From positions 117,483 to 181,482 of the forward strand of contig DF238762.1 of the NCBI GenBank assembly GCA_000708835.1: 64,000 nt of DNA, written 5' to 3'. This document shows positions 48,901 to 58,053 of this stretch, piece by piece (within the stretch, counting starts at the first letter, position 1; every line of letters begins with the position of its first letter). Position numbers and translations under genes: made by a program. The notes beneath the pieces were generated by a model, which worked only from the letters and a program-made list of their open reading frames with translations, was not told the origin of the DNA and ran no database searches. The DNA comes from Klebsormidium nitens (Eukaryota > Streptophyta > Klebsormidiophyceae > Klebsormidiales > Klebsormidiaceae).

Positions 48901-51900
48901 TCGACCGAACATATCATCCCATAGCTGGCGCCAAGGCGAGCGGTGCTCATATGTGGGTAAAAACTCTTTGATTTTCGCCAACCGACGCATCTCGGCGTAC
49001 CAGAAAGACTCCTCTTCTATCTTGGTACGTGTATTGGGCCGATCGGCATTGGGTCCTACTAGCCCCAGAGATGGGCGTAGGTATGGCAAGAAGGGTTGGT
49101 GGCCCTGGCTCCACTCGATATGCCTCCTAACGCCCACCAGATAGCCTGAAAGTCCTAGTCGGCGCACAGGCATCTCAGGCTTCCAGCTTTGAATCGCTGG
49201 GAGCTCTTCCACGTGTTTTAGGCCTTGGGACGTTTGGATTCTCTTAGCTTGTAAGCACTTTTGTCCCAAATACATCTGCTTAGTAACCTGAGAACGCCTG
49301 GAATGGCTCTCTAAGTGAGCTTGTCGGGCCCGCAATTCTCTTAACCTGTCTCTTTGGTTGGTAAAAATAGGCTTGACAAGTAAAGGATCAGTAAGAGCCT
49401 TATCCATTGACTGAGCGAGTGGCTCGGACGAAGATCGCACCATTGCCGCTAGTAAGCCAGGCTCTTTCAAAGGTTTTAAGCCCCCCGCGGGAGGCAGCCC
49501 CTCTCCGGCACTCGTACCCCAGAACGTGAGTGACTCTGCGGCGTCTAGAAGATCTGTGATCGAAGCCACTTCGCCTATCTTATCGTTCAACCCAAGCTCG
49601 GTCTCGCTGCTGTCAGTTTTATGTACTGGCAGCATAGGGTCCTCAAAAAAAATCTCATCGCTTTTATTCAACAGATTGCTACTCATACCATGGAATCGCC
49701 AGAAATCTGCCCAAGCCCAGGCTTTCTCAAATAGAGTGGGTCGCCTCATACGCTGGGGATTTGACGACTTCAACCAACTGGATTGAAGATGCAGAGAAGC
49801 CAGTCGAATGGCAAGGCGCAGACGACGCATTATTCTTTTCATCAGATATAGGTCTCGGATTGCCACTTGGTCAAGGGCTGAAGTATGAAGCCTATCTGTG
49901 CCGCTTTGCTCGTCGGCTCTTTCCGCTTCGTACTCGAGTATGGCTTCTAGGTCAACAGGGGAGCCGGAGCGGGTTGCCCATCTTGCGGCATCACCACGCT
50001 CCCAAGCACGTCGCATTATGTCTTTTCGGACTCCCTCCTGCGTATCATCTGTTTCAATACGAGAGCGAAGCTCCCCAAGAGCCCAGCGGCTCAGGCGTGG
50101 CAGGTGTTGTTTTTCCATTTCTGCTACAACCTCTGGTTCAGGCATGTTGAAGCGAACTTCTTTGGGTTCAGCATCATCTATATGAGGATCCATTGCCATA
50201 CGTCCAAGAACTCTTTCTTCGGGAAGTCCCGAATGCCCTAGATAGAATCGTGCAATGGGTCCAATCGGATAGTGATACTTCTTTTTGGATATCAATCCTC
50301 TCCACCTATCTGCCTCATTGACTTTACCTACGCGTCGGCTTATACGCCTATGCCAAGCCTGCCGCAGACTCTTATCTTTTAGAGAAGGAATGACCCTTTG
50401 CTTACGATTTTCGACTTCTTCAATTCGTTCTTTTTGCTCATCTAAATAAGCTTTACGCTCTCCCGCTGGAAGGGAGCTCTGAGCAAACCATTCCTCCGCT
50501 ATAATACGAGCACGGGAAGGATTGCGCGTTTCCTCATACGAGTTATGATGAAATATCTTGCGAAAAGGAAGTGAGCTGGCCTGGTCATACTCATCCACTC
50601 TCTCTTCTTTATTTCGCCAATTGTCACGTCCGATTAAATGATCCTCCCCATGATCGATATCGCCCCACCAATCTTCTTGCCACCACAACGAGTAAAAGCA
50701 TTCATAGAGGTCGTCCAAAGAAAGGAAAAGTGACTCTGGCTTGAACAAGAAAGACGGGGAGCTTATCGTCTCACTCTTATCCATTGGCAATTCATACCCC
50801 ATTTCCTCGCTTTTTTCGGAAACCTTTCCCTCTTTTTGTCTGTCTCTTGAGCGGGCCGGTTGTTTTTCATCCCCCTTGTCTTTTCTTTTCACAATTGTGA
50901 GAGCATCTTTTTCATAGGGTTGTATGCCTGTATCGAATAGGCCAAATATCATCTGTGATCTTTCTATCTCTTCTCCAAAGCTGAAAGCCGGAGGAAACAA
51001 TTCCAAAGCTTGCCCTTGCCTGTGACTCGCGGATAACCCTAGGTTAGCAAGTTCAGATTGAGGAATGTACTTTTGGGCTGTAGAATCCCATGTCCTATAC
51101 CTGTGGGTTCGTCCTCTCATTGTTTTTAAGCTTTCGAGGGAGTGCCTTTGCTTGTTTCCCCTGGCCAACATCCTTCCTAGGGCTAAACGATATCTAGCTC
51201 CCCATGCCCGTCTCCGCAGAGAAGGGTCCACACGCGAATCGTCTAGGCGTACCAACGCCAGGACCCTCTCGTCGTCTGCAAAGAGAGAAAGAGGGTTCAG
51301 TCCTGCTAAGCTTGCCAGTGCTTTTCGTCCTTCTTGCTCATAAAGACGTAGGCTTGTAAGTCTCAGGCTATGAGTAAGCATAAGACGTAAGTTATTCTCA
51401 CGGTTCTGCCTAGTAATCATTGCTTGTTCCGTCAAAGGCAGGGTGTATTGTGTTCTCTGATAGCGTTGCATCTTCTTACTAGCCAGCTTGGCTAGCTCGT
51501 AGCGCTGGGTTCGTAATTTCTTGCCAAGCAACGGAGGCAGAGGATTGTACAGTAAAGACCGTTTGTCCCATTGAGAACGATGCAAGGCCAAAAGCATCCG
51601 ACGGCCCCGTTCTGTCACACCCGATGTACCCTGTCGCCATAGGTTCGCCCACCTGTCCTCTAAGGGCCCAACCCATTCTAAAGCACTCACAATACCGATC
51701 TCATTGGACGCCCGCCAAGGTGCTGTTTTCTCTTTCTGAATGGCCTCACCTAGACCAGACCAAGAGTGGGTTTTGCTTGGCTCCCCTAGCAAAGTATGTC
51801 TTAACGGGGGCAGCTGGATCTGAGCTCTTCTATGATGCCATGAATCAAAGATTGGCATAGGAAGGGGGCTTAAGGAGGGGGTAGGTCCAACCCAAGTGCC

Positions 51901-54900
51901 CGATTTTTTGTACAGCGCGCGCCAGGCTGACTTGGCCATCTCTTTTTCCTTTGCATGGAACAAAGCCTGGCGAAATATCCAGGGCACGGACGAGCTCAGA
52001 TGTGTGCTACTCGACATTTGACGTAGAGACTGTAAGGAAACTCGGAGGTCAAATACTTCCTGTCTAGCTTCTCTTTCTTTTTGAGCCCTCCAAAAAGAGA
52101 GGGCTTCGCTCACTTTTTTCTCTGGTTTCCGATGGGCCCGATTCCTTAGCACTTGGATTTCTGTGAAAGATGTAAGGCCTAGGTCAGATCCAACCCTCTT
52201 TTTATAACTCAAACTCTTCAAGTGGGTTTCTCTCTGCTTATCCGGGGTCTGTCCAAAAAAGCCGTTAGCCTGCATAGCTGTTTTTTCGGACAGTTCTTGA
52301 GAGAATTGATCATTCCACTGCCCTACAAGCCGTAAGGGCTGGTTTAGCAACTGAAATGCTTGCGTGTGGACAATTCTTCCCAAGATTAGCATATCCCATT
52401 GCCAAGATTTCATAATCTTATGAATAGGCCTGCTGGCTCTTTGAACTCTCCAAGCGTTGGCCGGAGACTTTAAAAGCCTCGGGCCTTCCCAGGTCGAAAA
52501 CCCGCTACGCTGATCAAGTGTTCTAGCAATCTTTCGTGTTGCCCATTCTAGCTTTCTTCCTTGATGCTTGGGGAGGAGAGCCTGCTTGCGTAGGGACTGT
52601 CGGCGCGCCCTATCTCCAGGACCCTGGGGGGCAGGGGTCGTTGCGACCAGGTTTGTGGTGATGGGATCCATGGAGCGAGAGAGCAAGCCAGGTCGATGGC
52701 ACGCGGGGCGAGGGCCTAAACGAGAAGATTTAAGACCTGGAGCTTGGACAAGAGAACGTAACTGGGGGAAGGGCAGCCTTCTATCAGAGGGTTGGAGAGA
52801 TTTATTGCTCAGTGCTTCCAGCAGCCTCGGAACCAGTAGAAAAGGAAATTGGCCCGGCGGGCCGGTAGGGAGCCGTGCATCCGGATTGTTTGCCCACCGT
52901 TGGCCTCTTGCATAAGAATGCAAGGGTCGGGTTGGTCTGAAAGAGGAGGTTGCCTCCGAGCCATTGCGTCGGAAGAGCTTTTCCGCTAGGAAACCTGCAG
53001 TGTGGGTGAAAAGCCCTTTTGCCCAAGAGTGAAGCTTACGGGGTAGGGAAGATGGGAGGGTCAGCCTCCCCTCCGACTCAAGACGAAGAGGTACCCTGCG
53101 CCCCTGTCTTGCTCTCTGGCGTAGCATTCTTGATTCTAAGATGGCTAACATTTGTGGCTTCCCTAGGCGTCGGGCTGCGAGGTCCCTCTTGTCTCGCTCT
53201 TTAGGAAAAGAGGGCAATCTTAGCTCCTTCATCATGTCTTGAGCTTCTTCTTTTTTGCCATAGAGGTAGACATAGATGTCTGCAATCCGTTCCTGGACCT
53301 GATAGCCGGGTCGGGTACGAGCAAGACCCGGTATTATAGAAAGACATAGGCGAGGCGCTCTATCAAGCTCGGGCCATGCTAGGTGGGTCTGAGGCCGCAT
53401 CACACAAGCAAAAGCCCTTTGATGTTGGGCATAGGCCATAAGACGCACACAGTAATCGAACAAGGCTTCGCTGGGGGAAAACAGACGCTGAACCACGTCT
53501 TGATACACGTCTTCGGAGCTAAACCAGCCTTTTGTTCTCTGCTTGAATAAGAGCAAGGCGCTAGACGTCGAACGCCGCTCCCAGAGTTGAAACACCCGTC
53601 TTAGCCTCTCTAATGTATGACCTTCGAAGAGTCTTTGAACCTGCTCAGAGTTGGCTTGTAAAGGGACATGAGTAAGCAAGATACCATTGGGGGGTTGCAA
53701 AGCAGTACCAAGCGTATGCAGCACTTGTCCCTCCCTTGTCCGCTGTTTTTTAATCGGAAACCCTTTCAGTCTTGTTTTCAAACTTTTATGCTTGAGCCTA
53801 CGGCGAGGTTTTTCTTTTTGACGAATCAAAATCGTACGTCTTGCTTGACGTTTTATGTCTTCAGCCGCATTTACAACCATCTCAGACTTCATCCACTTCA
53901 AGGTGCTCGGTGCCCATCTCGGCTTACGGTTTCTGGCTCTATCCCATGGTAGCACCCTAAGGTTAGCAGGCACTTTAGGCAAAAGACCCTTGTTGTTTTG
54001 CTGTTGTACTAAGCCCTGCTTCTGTCTCTTTCGACTGGCTCCCCCCCACCATGAAGGATACCTGCGCCTTGTAGGCAAAAGAATGTCTTGTTCCCAGTCA
54101 GTGTTGGCGGAGCGAGATGACGACCTCTGCTCTTCTTGGTATTCAGAAAAAGCCGTAAACCACGGTTTCTCTGCTTTCGAACCAAAGGCGTAAGTGTGCC
54201 ATGAGCCTAATACCCGTCCTTTTGGCAAAGAAAGAGGACTTAGGCGATGAGCGAGATCCTCTTTTTCCCAGGGAAAAGCAAAGCCTCTGCTCTCTTCTAC
54301 ATACTCTTGGGGAGTAATCCTCTCATAGGGGGGTTGGATGAGAAGGTTCTGACCCAGCGCCTGTCTTTCCAAAAGAGTTGCCCCCTCTTTTTTCAGCAAG
54401 CTTTCTCCATCTGAGCGAGTCTCACTTGAAACACTAGGTGAAAGACCCGCAGTAGGAAGCACCTCAATCTCTGTCTCTAGGCCTTTGAGGACAGGCTGCT
54501 CGCACAGATCTGGTAATAGATTGACCGATTGAAGGCTGTTCTTCTCATCGACTAAGGAGCGAAGTAAGAGCTGGTTGAATGCGCCCATTTCTTCTTCCAT
54601 CTGATAAACTCGGCCATAGAGAGCAAGGCGTTGCTTGGCAATGCTCGGCACCCAGTCGCTTACCCGGTCCTGGGCAATCAAGAGAGTCTGAGTACGGGCC
54701 TCTCTTAGCTGCATCAAGCTATATTCTATCTCAAAGGGACTTGTTCGGAACTGTATGAACATTGTCGCGTAAACCATCCCACTTAACACGCGGCTAAGGG
54801 GGCTGATCAGCTGGTAAAACGTCCTTTTAGTAACCAGACTCGTGATGGATCGGCTCAAGTACAGGCTCGCATAGAATAAAAGGTTGCCAATTCCATACCC

Positions 54901-55479
54901 TAAAAGGGTTCCCCACAAGAAGACTGGCTTTGTTCCATGAGAAAAGCCCAAAACAGAGGTTAGATCGTTTACCAAGCTGGCCCCACCACGGGGAATCAAG
55001 ACATATAAGCTTGTGCACAAAATAGAGTAGAGCAAAACACGAGGATCACGCAAACTCTTTACCTCTATTGGCAAGTCTGCCAAAGGTGTAAAGATCTTAA
55101 CATCGTGGCGAATCGCCGACGCCACAATTGGATCTCGAGGAATCACCAAGCCCACCAGACACATGGATAAAGAGATGGCCGTAACAAAGGCCGCATTATA
55201 ACGCCAGCGAATAGCTAAAGGTTGAGCCCACCCCCAAAATTCGATAGTGACGAGCACTGCCTGTCCAAGCAACATGGACCCAATGCACACCCCCCCTAGA
55301 AGATTGCCATGCATGTAGAAAGCACGCGCCGCTAGGACATGGACCAGGTGCAGGGACTGAGTTCCCATAAAACCATAGACTATTCCAATGCACAGAACAG
55401 GGTTAGCACTCAAACATCCCCCAATGGCTCCCACAGTGTACAAAGCAGCATGATAAACATTTAAAGATATTGGATTCAT
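42985..55479 (-). CDS. ycf1: very large Ycf1/Tic214-like protein (4164 codons)
   Basis: Tic214 is a component of the chloroplast inner-envelope protein translocon in green plants. This uninterrupted frame encodes 4164 residues, roughly twice the usual land-plant length. The first 250 residues carry about six membrane helices (for example GAIGGCLSANPVLCIGIVYG, VLLYSILCTSLYVLIP, FLWGTLLGYGIGNLLFYASL), then a huge basic, Arg/Leu/Trp-rich hydrophilic body with many heptad-like stretches. Residues about 2690-2725 are a Gln/Pro/Glu repeat (units like PQEHQPEPQT). Identification rests on topology, size, low conservation and position in the ndhF/rpl32/chlN neighbourhood rather than on strong motif matches. 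Base composition is GC-richer than the surrounding spacers. Confidence 0.8.
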   Translation of the reverse strand: MNPISLNVYHAALYTVGAIGGCLSANPVLCIGIVYGFMGTQSLHLVHVLAARAFYMHGNLLGGVCIGSMLLGQAVLVTIEFWGWAQPLAIRWRYNAAFVTAISLSMCLVGLVIPRDPIVASAIRHDVKIFTPLADLPIEVKSLRDPRVLLYSILCTSLYVLIPRGGASLVNDLTSVLGFSHGTKPVFLWGTLLGYGIGNLLFYASLYLSRSITSLVTKRTFYQLISPLSRVLSGMVYATMFIQFRTSPFEIEYSLMQLREARTQTLLIAQDRVSDWVPSIAKQRLALYGRVYQMEEEMGAFNQLLLRSLVDEKNSLQSVNLLPDLCEQPVLKGLETEIEVLPTAGLSPSVSSETRSDGESLLKKEGATLLERQALGQNLLIQPPYERITPQEYVEESRGFAFPWEKEDLAHRLSPLSLPKGRVLGSWHTYAFGSKAEKPWFTAFSEYQEEQRSSSRSANTDWEQDILLPTRRRYPSWWGGASRKRQKQGLVQQQNNKGLLPKVPANLRVLPWDRARNRKPRWAPSTLKWMKSEMVVNAAEDIKRQARRTILIRQKEKPRRRLKHKSLKTRLKGFPIKKQRTREGQVLHTLGTALQPPNGILLTHVPLQANSEQVQRLFEGHTLERLRRVFQLWERRSTSSALLLFKQRTKGWFSSEDVYQDVVQRLFSPSEALFDYCVRLMAYAQHQRAFACVMRPQTHLAWPELDRAPRLCLSIIPGLARTRPGYQVQERIADIYVYLYGKKEEAQDMMKELRLPSFPKERDKRDLAARRLGKPQMLAILESRMLRQRARQGRRVPLRLESEGRLTLPSSLPRKLHSWAKGLFTHTAGFLAEKLFRRNGSEATSSFRPTRPLHSYARGQRWANNPDARLPTGPPGQFPFLLVPRLLEALSNKSLQPSDRRLPFPQLRSLVQAPGLKSSRLGPRPACHRPGLLSRSMDPITTNLVATTPAPQGPGDRARRQSLRKQALLPKHQGRKLEWATRKIARTLDQRSGFSTWEGPRLLKSPANAWRVQRASRPIHKIMKSWQWDMLILGRIVHTQAFQLLNQPLRLVGQWNDQFSQELSEKTAMQANGFFGQTPDKQRETHLKSLSYKKRVGSDLGLTSFTEIQVLRNRAHRKPEKKVSEALSFWRAQKEREARQEVFDLRVSLQSLRQMSSSTHLSSSVPWIFRQALFHAKEKEMAKSAWRALYKKSGTWVGPTPSLSPLPMPIFDSWHHRRAQIQLPPLRHTLLGEPSKTHSWSGLGEAIQKEKTAPWRASNEIGIVSALEWVGPLEDRWANLWRQGTSGVTERGRRMLLALHRSQWDKRSLLYNPLPPLLGKKLRTQRYELAKLASKKMQRYQRTQYTLPLTEQAMITRQNRENNLRLMLTHSLRLTSLRLYEQEGRKALASLAGLNPLSLFADDERVLALVRLDDSRVDPSLRRRAWGARYRLALGRMLARGNKQRHSLESLKTMRGRTHRYRTWDSTAQKYIPQSELANLGLSASHRQGQALELFPPAFSFGEEIERSQMIFGLFDTGIQPYEKDALTIVKRKDKGDEKQPARSRDRQKEGKVSEKSEEMGYELPMDKSETISSPSFLFKPESLFLSLDDLYECFYSLWWQEDWWGDIDHGEDHLIGRDNWRNKEERVDEYDQASSLPFRKIFHHNSYEETRNPSRARIIAEEWFAQSSLPAGERKAYLDEQKERIEEVENRKQRVIPSLKDKSLRQAWHRRISRRVGKVNEADRWRGLISKKKYHYPIGPIARFYLGHSGLPEERVLGRMAMDPHIDDAEPKEVRFNMPEPEVVAEMEKQHLPRLSRWALGELRSRIETDDTQEGVRKDIMRRAWERGDAARWATRSGSPVDLEAILEYEAERADEQSGTDRLHTSALDQVAIRDLYLMKRIMRRLRLAIRLASLHLQSSWLKSSNPQRMRRPTLFEKAWAWADFWRFHGMSSNLLNKSDEIFFEDPMLPVHKTDSSETELGLNDKIGEVASITDLLDAAESLTFWGTSAGEGLPPAGGLKPLKEPGLLAAMVRSSSEPLAQSMDKALTDPLLVKPIFTNQRDRLRELRARQAHLESHSRRSQVTKQMYLGQKCLQAKRIQTSQGLKHVEELPAIQSWKPEMPVRRLGLSGYLVGVRRHIEWSQGHQPFLPYLRPSLGLVGPNADRPNTRTKIEEESFWYAEMRRLAKIKEFLPTYEHRSPWRQLWDDMFGRESMSMETIRRLKPGLLPRRSYQISRGFLGIPRLVKPESSLGRGVSPSSLRQYKSYPTILEPLYRNTQYFKRKRKRIGKVLDSDFENLDHVNLKKYVPTNNDSEQVFFGLSPSYETFQKHPDWDLFRRGISLAMDMESMARFTKRLEYDLRSKDGILVLVDRYSHMIGGVWLGKFVEIASRVIQFNLGVVQGMFRSFIPLLPTSDSKVYLTFMILGKPQLIYQPSNKGFFSWNRYERKVSEGKWKKIPSFVGTRNRSSHFSDHMIAVRIKNPFQALQLALQAFVHNPWKALNEIEVKSFLLPRNDYDNLNYYRKLYKRVYPPDNSSEGLRKYYNRFIRRRKAVTKKLWSFFGFTRVPYHDLPYINKRVPSFFLKTYGQVPGVKPWWLGMDLQNYDWVVKAGSSKAQNQYVYPIQVLTNRNWRILQLNNPTRFQRMSTLANKTGKRRAKGLPHYTSIKDFAFRGELYDSDVLMKPLRKKVDILDGQTTQHIDEVHSKEQFSPELQPQEHQPEPQTQEHQLEPQPQEPQPELSDKESLNSYEELYDPEGFEYEKKDQNGLFSSGLIRRSLALWKRLAPDSSRQRMLRRMNKIRRRALGHKLHLWVERLWQHSSYSLQVPLPLLSKLGQGLIPNQSYTEGVMSRLKALKQRERETRKFALSQERARREVFAGLIRHEPGKAWRNQIHLETLSLKRGKPKMMETLGSLKDKAHTLSLPIQDSWNSLAHVARFFVLHWREEGWNMLSPWRQAKLWDEVRLFWRQPSYGLIFDRIGQRPNRSSICHQSSLGITGVTLSWAEEALPSGSVSHSLVRQVQAMSYLTSLRNIESTIAMAVLEGSRLLHQDSPESQAFDTKLYAIERKKVERTMSLAGNLAQAVDNQLSRREVTRVERNCLKSCKRCLERATACLAKSAVLNPQEVWEKDSMSLEEWAIKWESFALRRSDLNLTDHSKGQLFQFNKSLPQREREALILKQKSTIRDKAFSWRTAEIERLVHGTCSAALHLSEFQRQRLIVLFQGLALDIDNIEQALKNPRGLKEPMNLAEGKRLWSRRDPKLRERNLRSMPVRLREAALVCLSATTKSMLSSSMEDNINRRLRLYARHRKEMLQAYRESQKALERTLLEVPEVIERAVTGLRKSRSGLEEALDLLRLFMDVNERKACQVETSGSWVREDMAKLMVALYDLSLPSRQLAHILQQEATKSMRILVPSSSLHATRDTRRLHAPWGLAVRSLPKVEIPLEVEWQLRTLSKEIESLSYNKHLRDRLSLEKRATPDLLDSESSTRLEKLKQQMPMNNKLEVINEMDKNPRMVSLVDALAYVKKVSTSRTSPAQSDLVVYRPGFEDSVDFGIDYYYDGVDDYNYYGVEPWDSSLFGSFVVGNRVRFNLKGNVVVYQRRGERSEDVWAWGKNQPEESIAWKKNEESVHMEFLHWHTVQDIRAWRALMGKALGKSVMLDIHTPLDPVLFMGPVQPQGLPPSLQCPLAREIENPEMWKIRTAQLDNRRHDEANQVRTRNLVQPLPRMKVRTLGWAMGVVQRKFVYSPPSPKHAIAENNLRQQGTRHLGREARQGIALWQCQAIGAFGQPIRPENRLPGTNEENRLPRPVLLSPHELSQQIYQWIFQLTAWANRTSRWLKTQINTLSYLPAKLLQLTHSNAQDGSQHRTHPFQTWAQVQPTWKLTVQSLQSNGQGKPLAGRLPAKNLPSPNHESASYGADRNKQDRLFASKALLHHMLSSRKSHNDSNLLLKNSVSSGLGQIEQEEPVTKRKYERKVRHVGNRLPEPVPLQPFFSQWMDLQVSKLKGYEDGPSVARTMEIRTKDLYMTSMGTLARPMAHEMSYSFHGLPEHFIQKAMYSLRTWRASSIWWRTRYYFPEKPYQQTWRERLKPLRRALRDLGFDWMLRWSDRIWRVEMLGRKAGIPQLGRTELRILLVKSIRSEFEKQPEGFKLWARNKAYPLVPKSLWRLLVSRSYNKPNRKNK

Positions 55480-55516
55480 TTGTCAGTTTTTAATGATAGA
55501 GCAGACATGATAAGCC

Positions 55517-55544
55517 TCTCCCCCCCCTTTATGGGGGGGAGGGG
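55517..55544 (-). terminator. C/G-run hairpin between rpl32 and ycf1
   Basis: CCTCTCCCCCC and GGGGGGGAGGGG form a very stable hairpin just after the rpl32 stop on the minus strand, only 38 nt before the ycf1 start. It may end or protect the rpl32 transcript or regulate ycf1 expression. Confidence 0.6.
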
Positions 55545-55546
55545 TC

Positions 55547-55774
55547 TCACTCCACTGGGCTATTTTTATTTATAAGAATCCCTTCCCTATTCCCAAAGCC
55601 CTTAGGAGGGTCTTTTGGGTTTTGATCCTTTCGATATACAAAGTGCGTACGACGAGTAAGAACTGCTTTCGATAGCGAGAATGAGTTTCTAGCCTCTTGA
55701 ATTGCTTTCTGGTTCCATGCAGACTTTCGCGTCCTCTTTTTTGTCTTAGAGGCCCTCTTCTTTGGAACAGCCAT
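55547..55774 (-). CDS. rpl32: 50S ribosomal protein L32
   Basis: A large-subunit ribosomal protein. From the ATG at 55774 (minus) the product is 75 residues: MAVPKKRASKTKKRTRKSAW, then NQKAIQEARNSFSLSKAVLT and a variable tail. The longer frame upstream adds 55 unrelated residues and is rejected, because MAVPKKR is the universal family start. It stands between ndhF and ycf1 on the same strand. Confidence 0.97.
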   Translation of the reverse strand: MAVPKKRASKTKKRTRKSAWNQKAIQEARNSFSLSKAVLTRRTHFVYRKDQNPKDPPKGFGNREGILINKNSPVE

Positions 55775-56124
55775 AATAATACTTTTTGTCGTTATAGGAC
55801 TTGGATGCATGGGTTTAAGGCTGGCTTTCGAGAGAGTAGCAGCCTTGGGTGGCTTGTATAAACCGACGTTTCGTTCGCCTTGGTTGATATAGCATAGAGC
55901 TGCATTCCCTAGCTTTACAATACTGAGTAGTTGGACCAATAGAAGAGCCTAGAGATTTTTGAAGATGGAATTGAGATCTAGAGGCCAATAAATAGGTTTG
56001 GTGTGAAAGCTTTGAGCAAAGCATGGGTGACGTGACTACTTTCCGAGTTCATTTTTAAAGAGTAGACGCCCATTATAAAAGAAATAAGCTTTTGTTCACA
56101 GATCAGAAGGATCCTAATGGCTGA
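55775..56124 (-). other. spacer between ndhF and rpl32
   Basis: About 350 nt without a gene. In liverworts rpl21 lies in this interval and trnP on the other side of rpl32; here both rpl21 and trnP are instead found beyond ndhF on the opposite strand. Confidence 0.5.
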
Positions 56125-58053
56125 TTAGGGGAGAGTTGAAAAAGTGACTATGGCAAGCAGACTTACTAGCGCGATGGTCATGCTCAACGCATAGTAGGTC
56201 AAGTTGCCCCCTTGCCAAGCCCTGTTCGCTTGACCTGAGACAAGCCCTATGAGTCCAGCCCCATTCGCCACACCATCAATCCACCAGCTATCTAAGGCAG
56301 ATGCTCTCTCAGCTAAGATCTGATTCGTTCGCACCCATGATCTATCGTAGATTTCATCGATGTGCCAGCGATTATAAGAGGCACGGTGGAGCTGTGGCCA
56401 TTGGTAAGAAAGTCCGCTGAGTCCAAGTGTGGCCCTTTGGTAGGCTAAGAAAGCCACACAACCTCCCAGCAGAGCAATCCCAACTGAGCTTACTGCCATG
56501 CTGCTAAATGCAATCAGACTCGGAGATGGGCCGGGCCCGAGATGAAACCAAGGAGTATTCATCCAACCAATTGCCACGGTAGGCAGGGCGAGTATGAGAA
56601 GGCATGACGTCATACCTCCATCTTCTTGAGGCTTAGCCTTTTGATGACTCCGATAAGGCAGTAGTGACCCTCCCCGGAAGCGTCCTTCGAAGGTGAGCAG
56701 GTATATGCGGAGCATGTATAGCCCTGTCATACCCGCTGTGGTCCAAGCAATTGTCCATAGAATAGGGTGGGCTGCCCAGGCCCCTGCCAATATCGCATCC
56801 TTGGACCAGAAGCATGCGAGGGGTGGGATACCACAAATCGATAGGGTGCCAAGAAGAAATGTGGTTCCTGTGATTGGCATGAATCTCCTAAGACCTCCCA
56901 TTAGTAGCATGTTTTGGCTCTTGGCGGGATCCCACCCGACTAAAGGTTCCATGCCATGAATAACGGAGCCGGCCCCTAAGAAGAGCAAGGCTTTGGAATA
57001 AGCATGGGTTACAAGATGGAAGAGACCCGCCTCGTAAGACCCTATTCCCATGGCCATGACCATGTACCCAAGCTGAGACATTGTAGAATAAGCAAGCCCC
57101 TTCTTAAGGTCAGTTTGTGTCAGCGCGATGCTGGCTCCGAGGAGCGAAGTGAGTGCACCAGCCCAAGCCATTGTCTCCATTACCGTGCCCAGTTGCTGGA
57201 AGATGGGGCACATACGAGCTATAAGGAAGACTCCTGCTGCAACCATTGTAGCGGCATGGATAAGAGCGGAGATGGGTGTGGGTCCTTCCATAGCATCCGG
57301 CAGCCAGACATGAAGGGGGATCTGCGCGGACTTGGCTAACGGCCCCAAGAGTAAAAGCAGGCAGCAGAGGGTAGGAAAGAAAAGACCAAGTGCTTGAGAT
57401 GCTAGCAAACGGGCAAGCCGCTCCGCAATCTCCCCAAACTCAAGGCTGCCGGTAGCCCAGTAGAGCCCAAGAATGCCAAGCAAGAGACCAAAGTCTCCTA
57501 TCCTATTTGTAACAAACGCTTTCTGGCAGGCCTTAGCAGCTCCTAACCGATTTGGCCAAAAACCTATCAGCAGGTAAGAGCACATGCCCACAAGTTCCCA
57601 GAACACGTATACTTGGACCAAATTAGGGCTAAGCACCAGACCTAGCATCGACGCGGTGAACAAGCTAAGATAAACAAAAAAGCGGACGTATCCCTGGTCA
57701 TAGGCCATATACTTGTGGCTGTATAACATGACAACTAACCCCACCGTAGTGATGAGTACAAGCATCATAGAGCTCAAAGGATCCACTAGATAACCCATCT
57801 GCAAGCGCAGGTGCCCTGAAACTATCCAGTCCATTGCCCAGCGGTAGGGTCCGGATCCGCCCAGCTGAGCCTGCACGAGTAAAAAGGACAAGATCATAGA
57901 CGTTGCTAAGCTGCCCATCAGAAAGGTCCGGTGCCATTCCCGGAGGCTGCGCGTTGCCTTGCGCAGAACGAGCAAGCCCCCCCCGGCTACCAGAGAGGCA
58001 AAGTATGGCAGGATTGCGACAAGCCAGGCGGATTCATAAAGCCATTCGTTCAT
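56125..58053 (-). CDS. ndhF: NAD(P)H dehydrogenase-like complex subunit F
   Basis: NdhF is the NuoL-type distal proton pump of the plastid NDH complex. The 642-residue product has about 15 helices and the signatures FFVYLSLFTASMLGLVLSPN, WELVGMCSYLLIGFW, LPDAMEGPTPISALIHAATM and KKGLAYSTMSQLGYM. The C-terminal half is shorter than in seed plants (about 740), mainly in the hydrophilic lateral helix region. It heads a minus-strand group ndhF-rpl32-ycf1. Confidence 0.97.
   Translation of the reverse strand: MNEWLYESAWLVAILPYFASLVAGGGLLVLRKATRSLREWHRTFLMGSLATSMILSFLLVQAQLGGSGPYRWAMDWIVSGHLRLQMGYLVDPLSSMMLVLITTVGLVVMLYSHKYMAYDQGYVRFFVYLSLFTASMLGLVLSPNLVQVYVFWELVGMCSYLLIGFWPNRLGAAKACQKAFVTNRIGDFGLLLGILGLYWATGSLEFGEIAERLARLLASQALGLFFPTLCCLLLLLGPLAKSAQIPLHVWLPDAMEGPTPISALIHAATMVAAGVFLIARMCPIFQQLGTVMETMAWAGALTSLLGASIALTQTDLKKGLAYSTMSQLGYMVMAMGIGSYEAGLFHLVTHAYSKALLFLGAGSVIHGMEPLVGWDPAKSQNMLLMGGLRRFMPITGTTFLLGTLSICGIPPLACFWSKDAILAGAWAAHPILWTIAWTTAGMTGLYMLRIYLLTFEGRFRGGSLLPYRSHQKAKPQEDGGMTSCLLILALPTVAIGWMNTPWFHLGPGPSPSLIAFSSMAVSSVGIALLGGCVAFLAYQRATLGLSGLSYQWPQLHRASYNRWHIDEIYDRSWVRTNQILAERASALDSWWIDGVANGAGLIGLVSGQANRAWQGGNLTYYALSMTIALVSLLAIVTFSTLP

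Noticed and set aside
55517-55544. C/G homopolymer hairpin as an assembly artefact
   Set aside because: It is a regular inverted repeat between two genes, as at other gene ends here, so a natural 3' hairpin is more likely, though run length may be imprecise.
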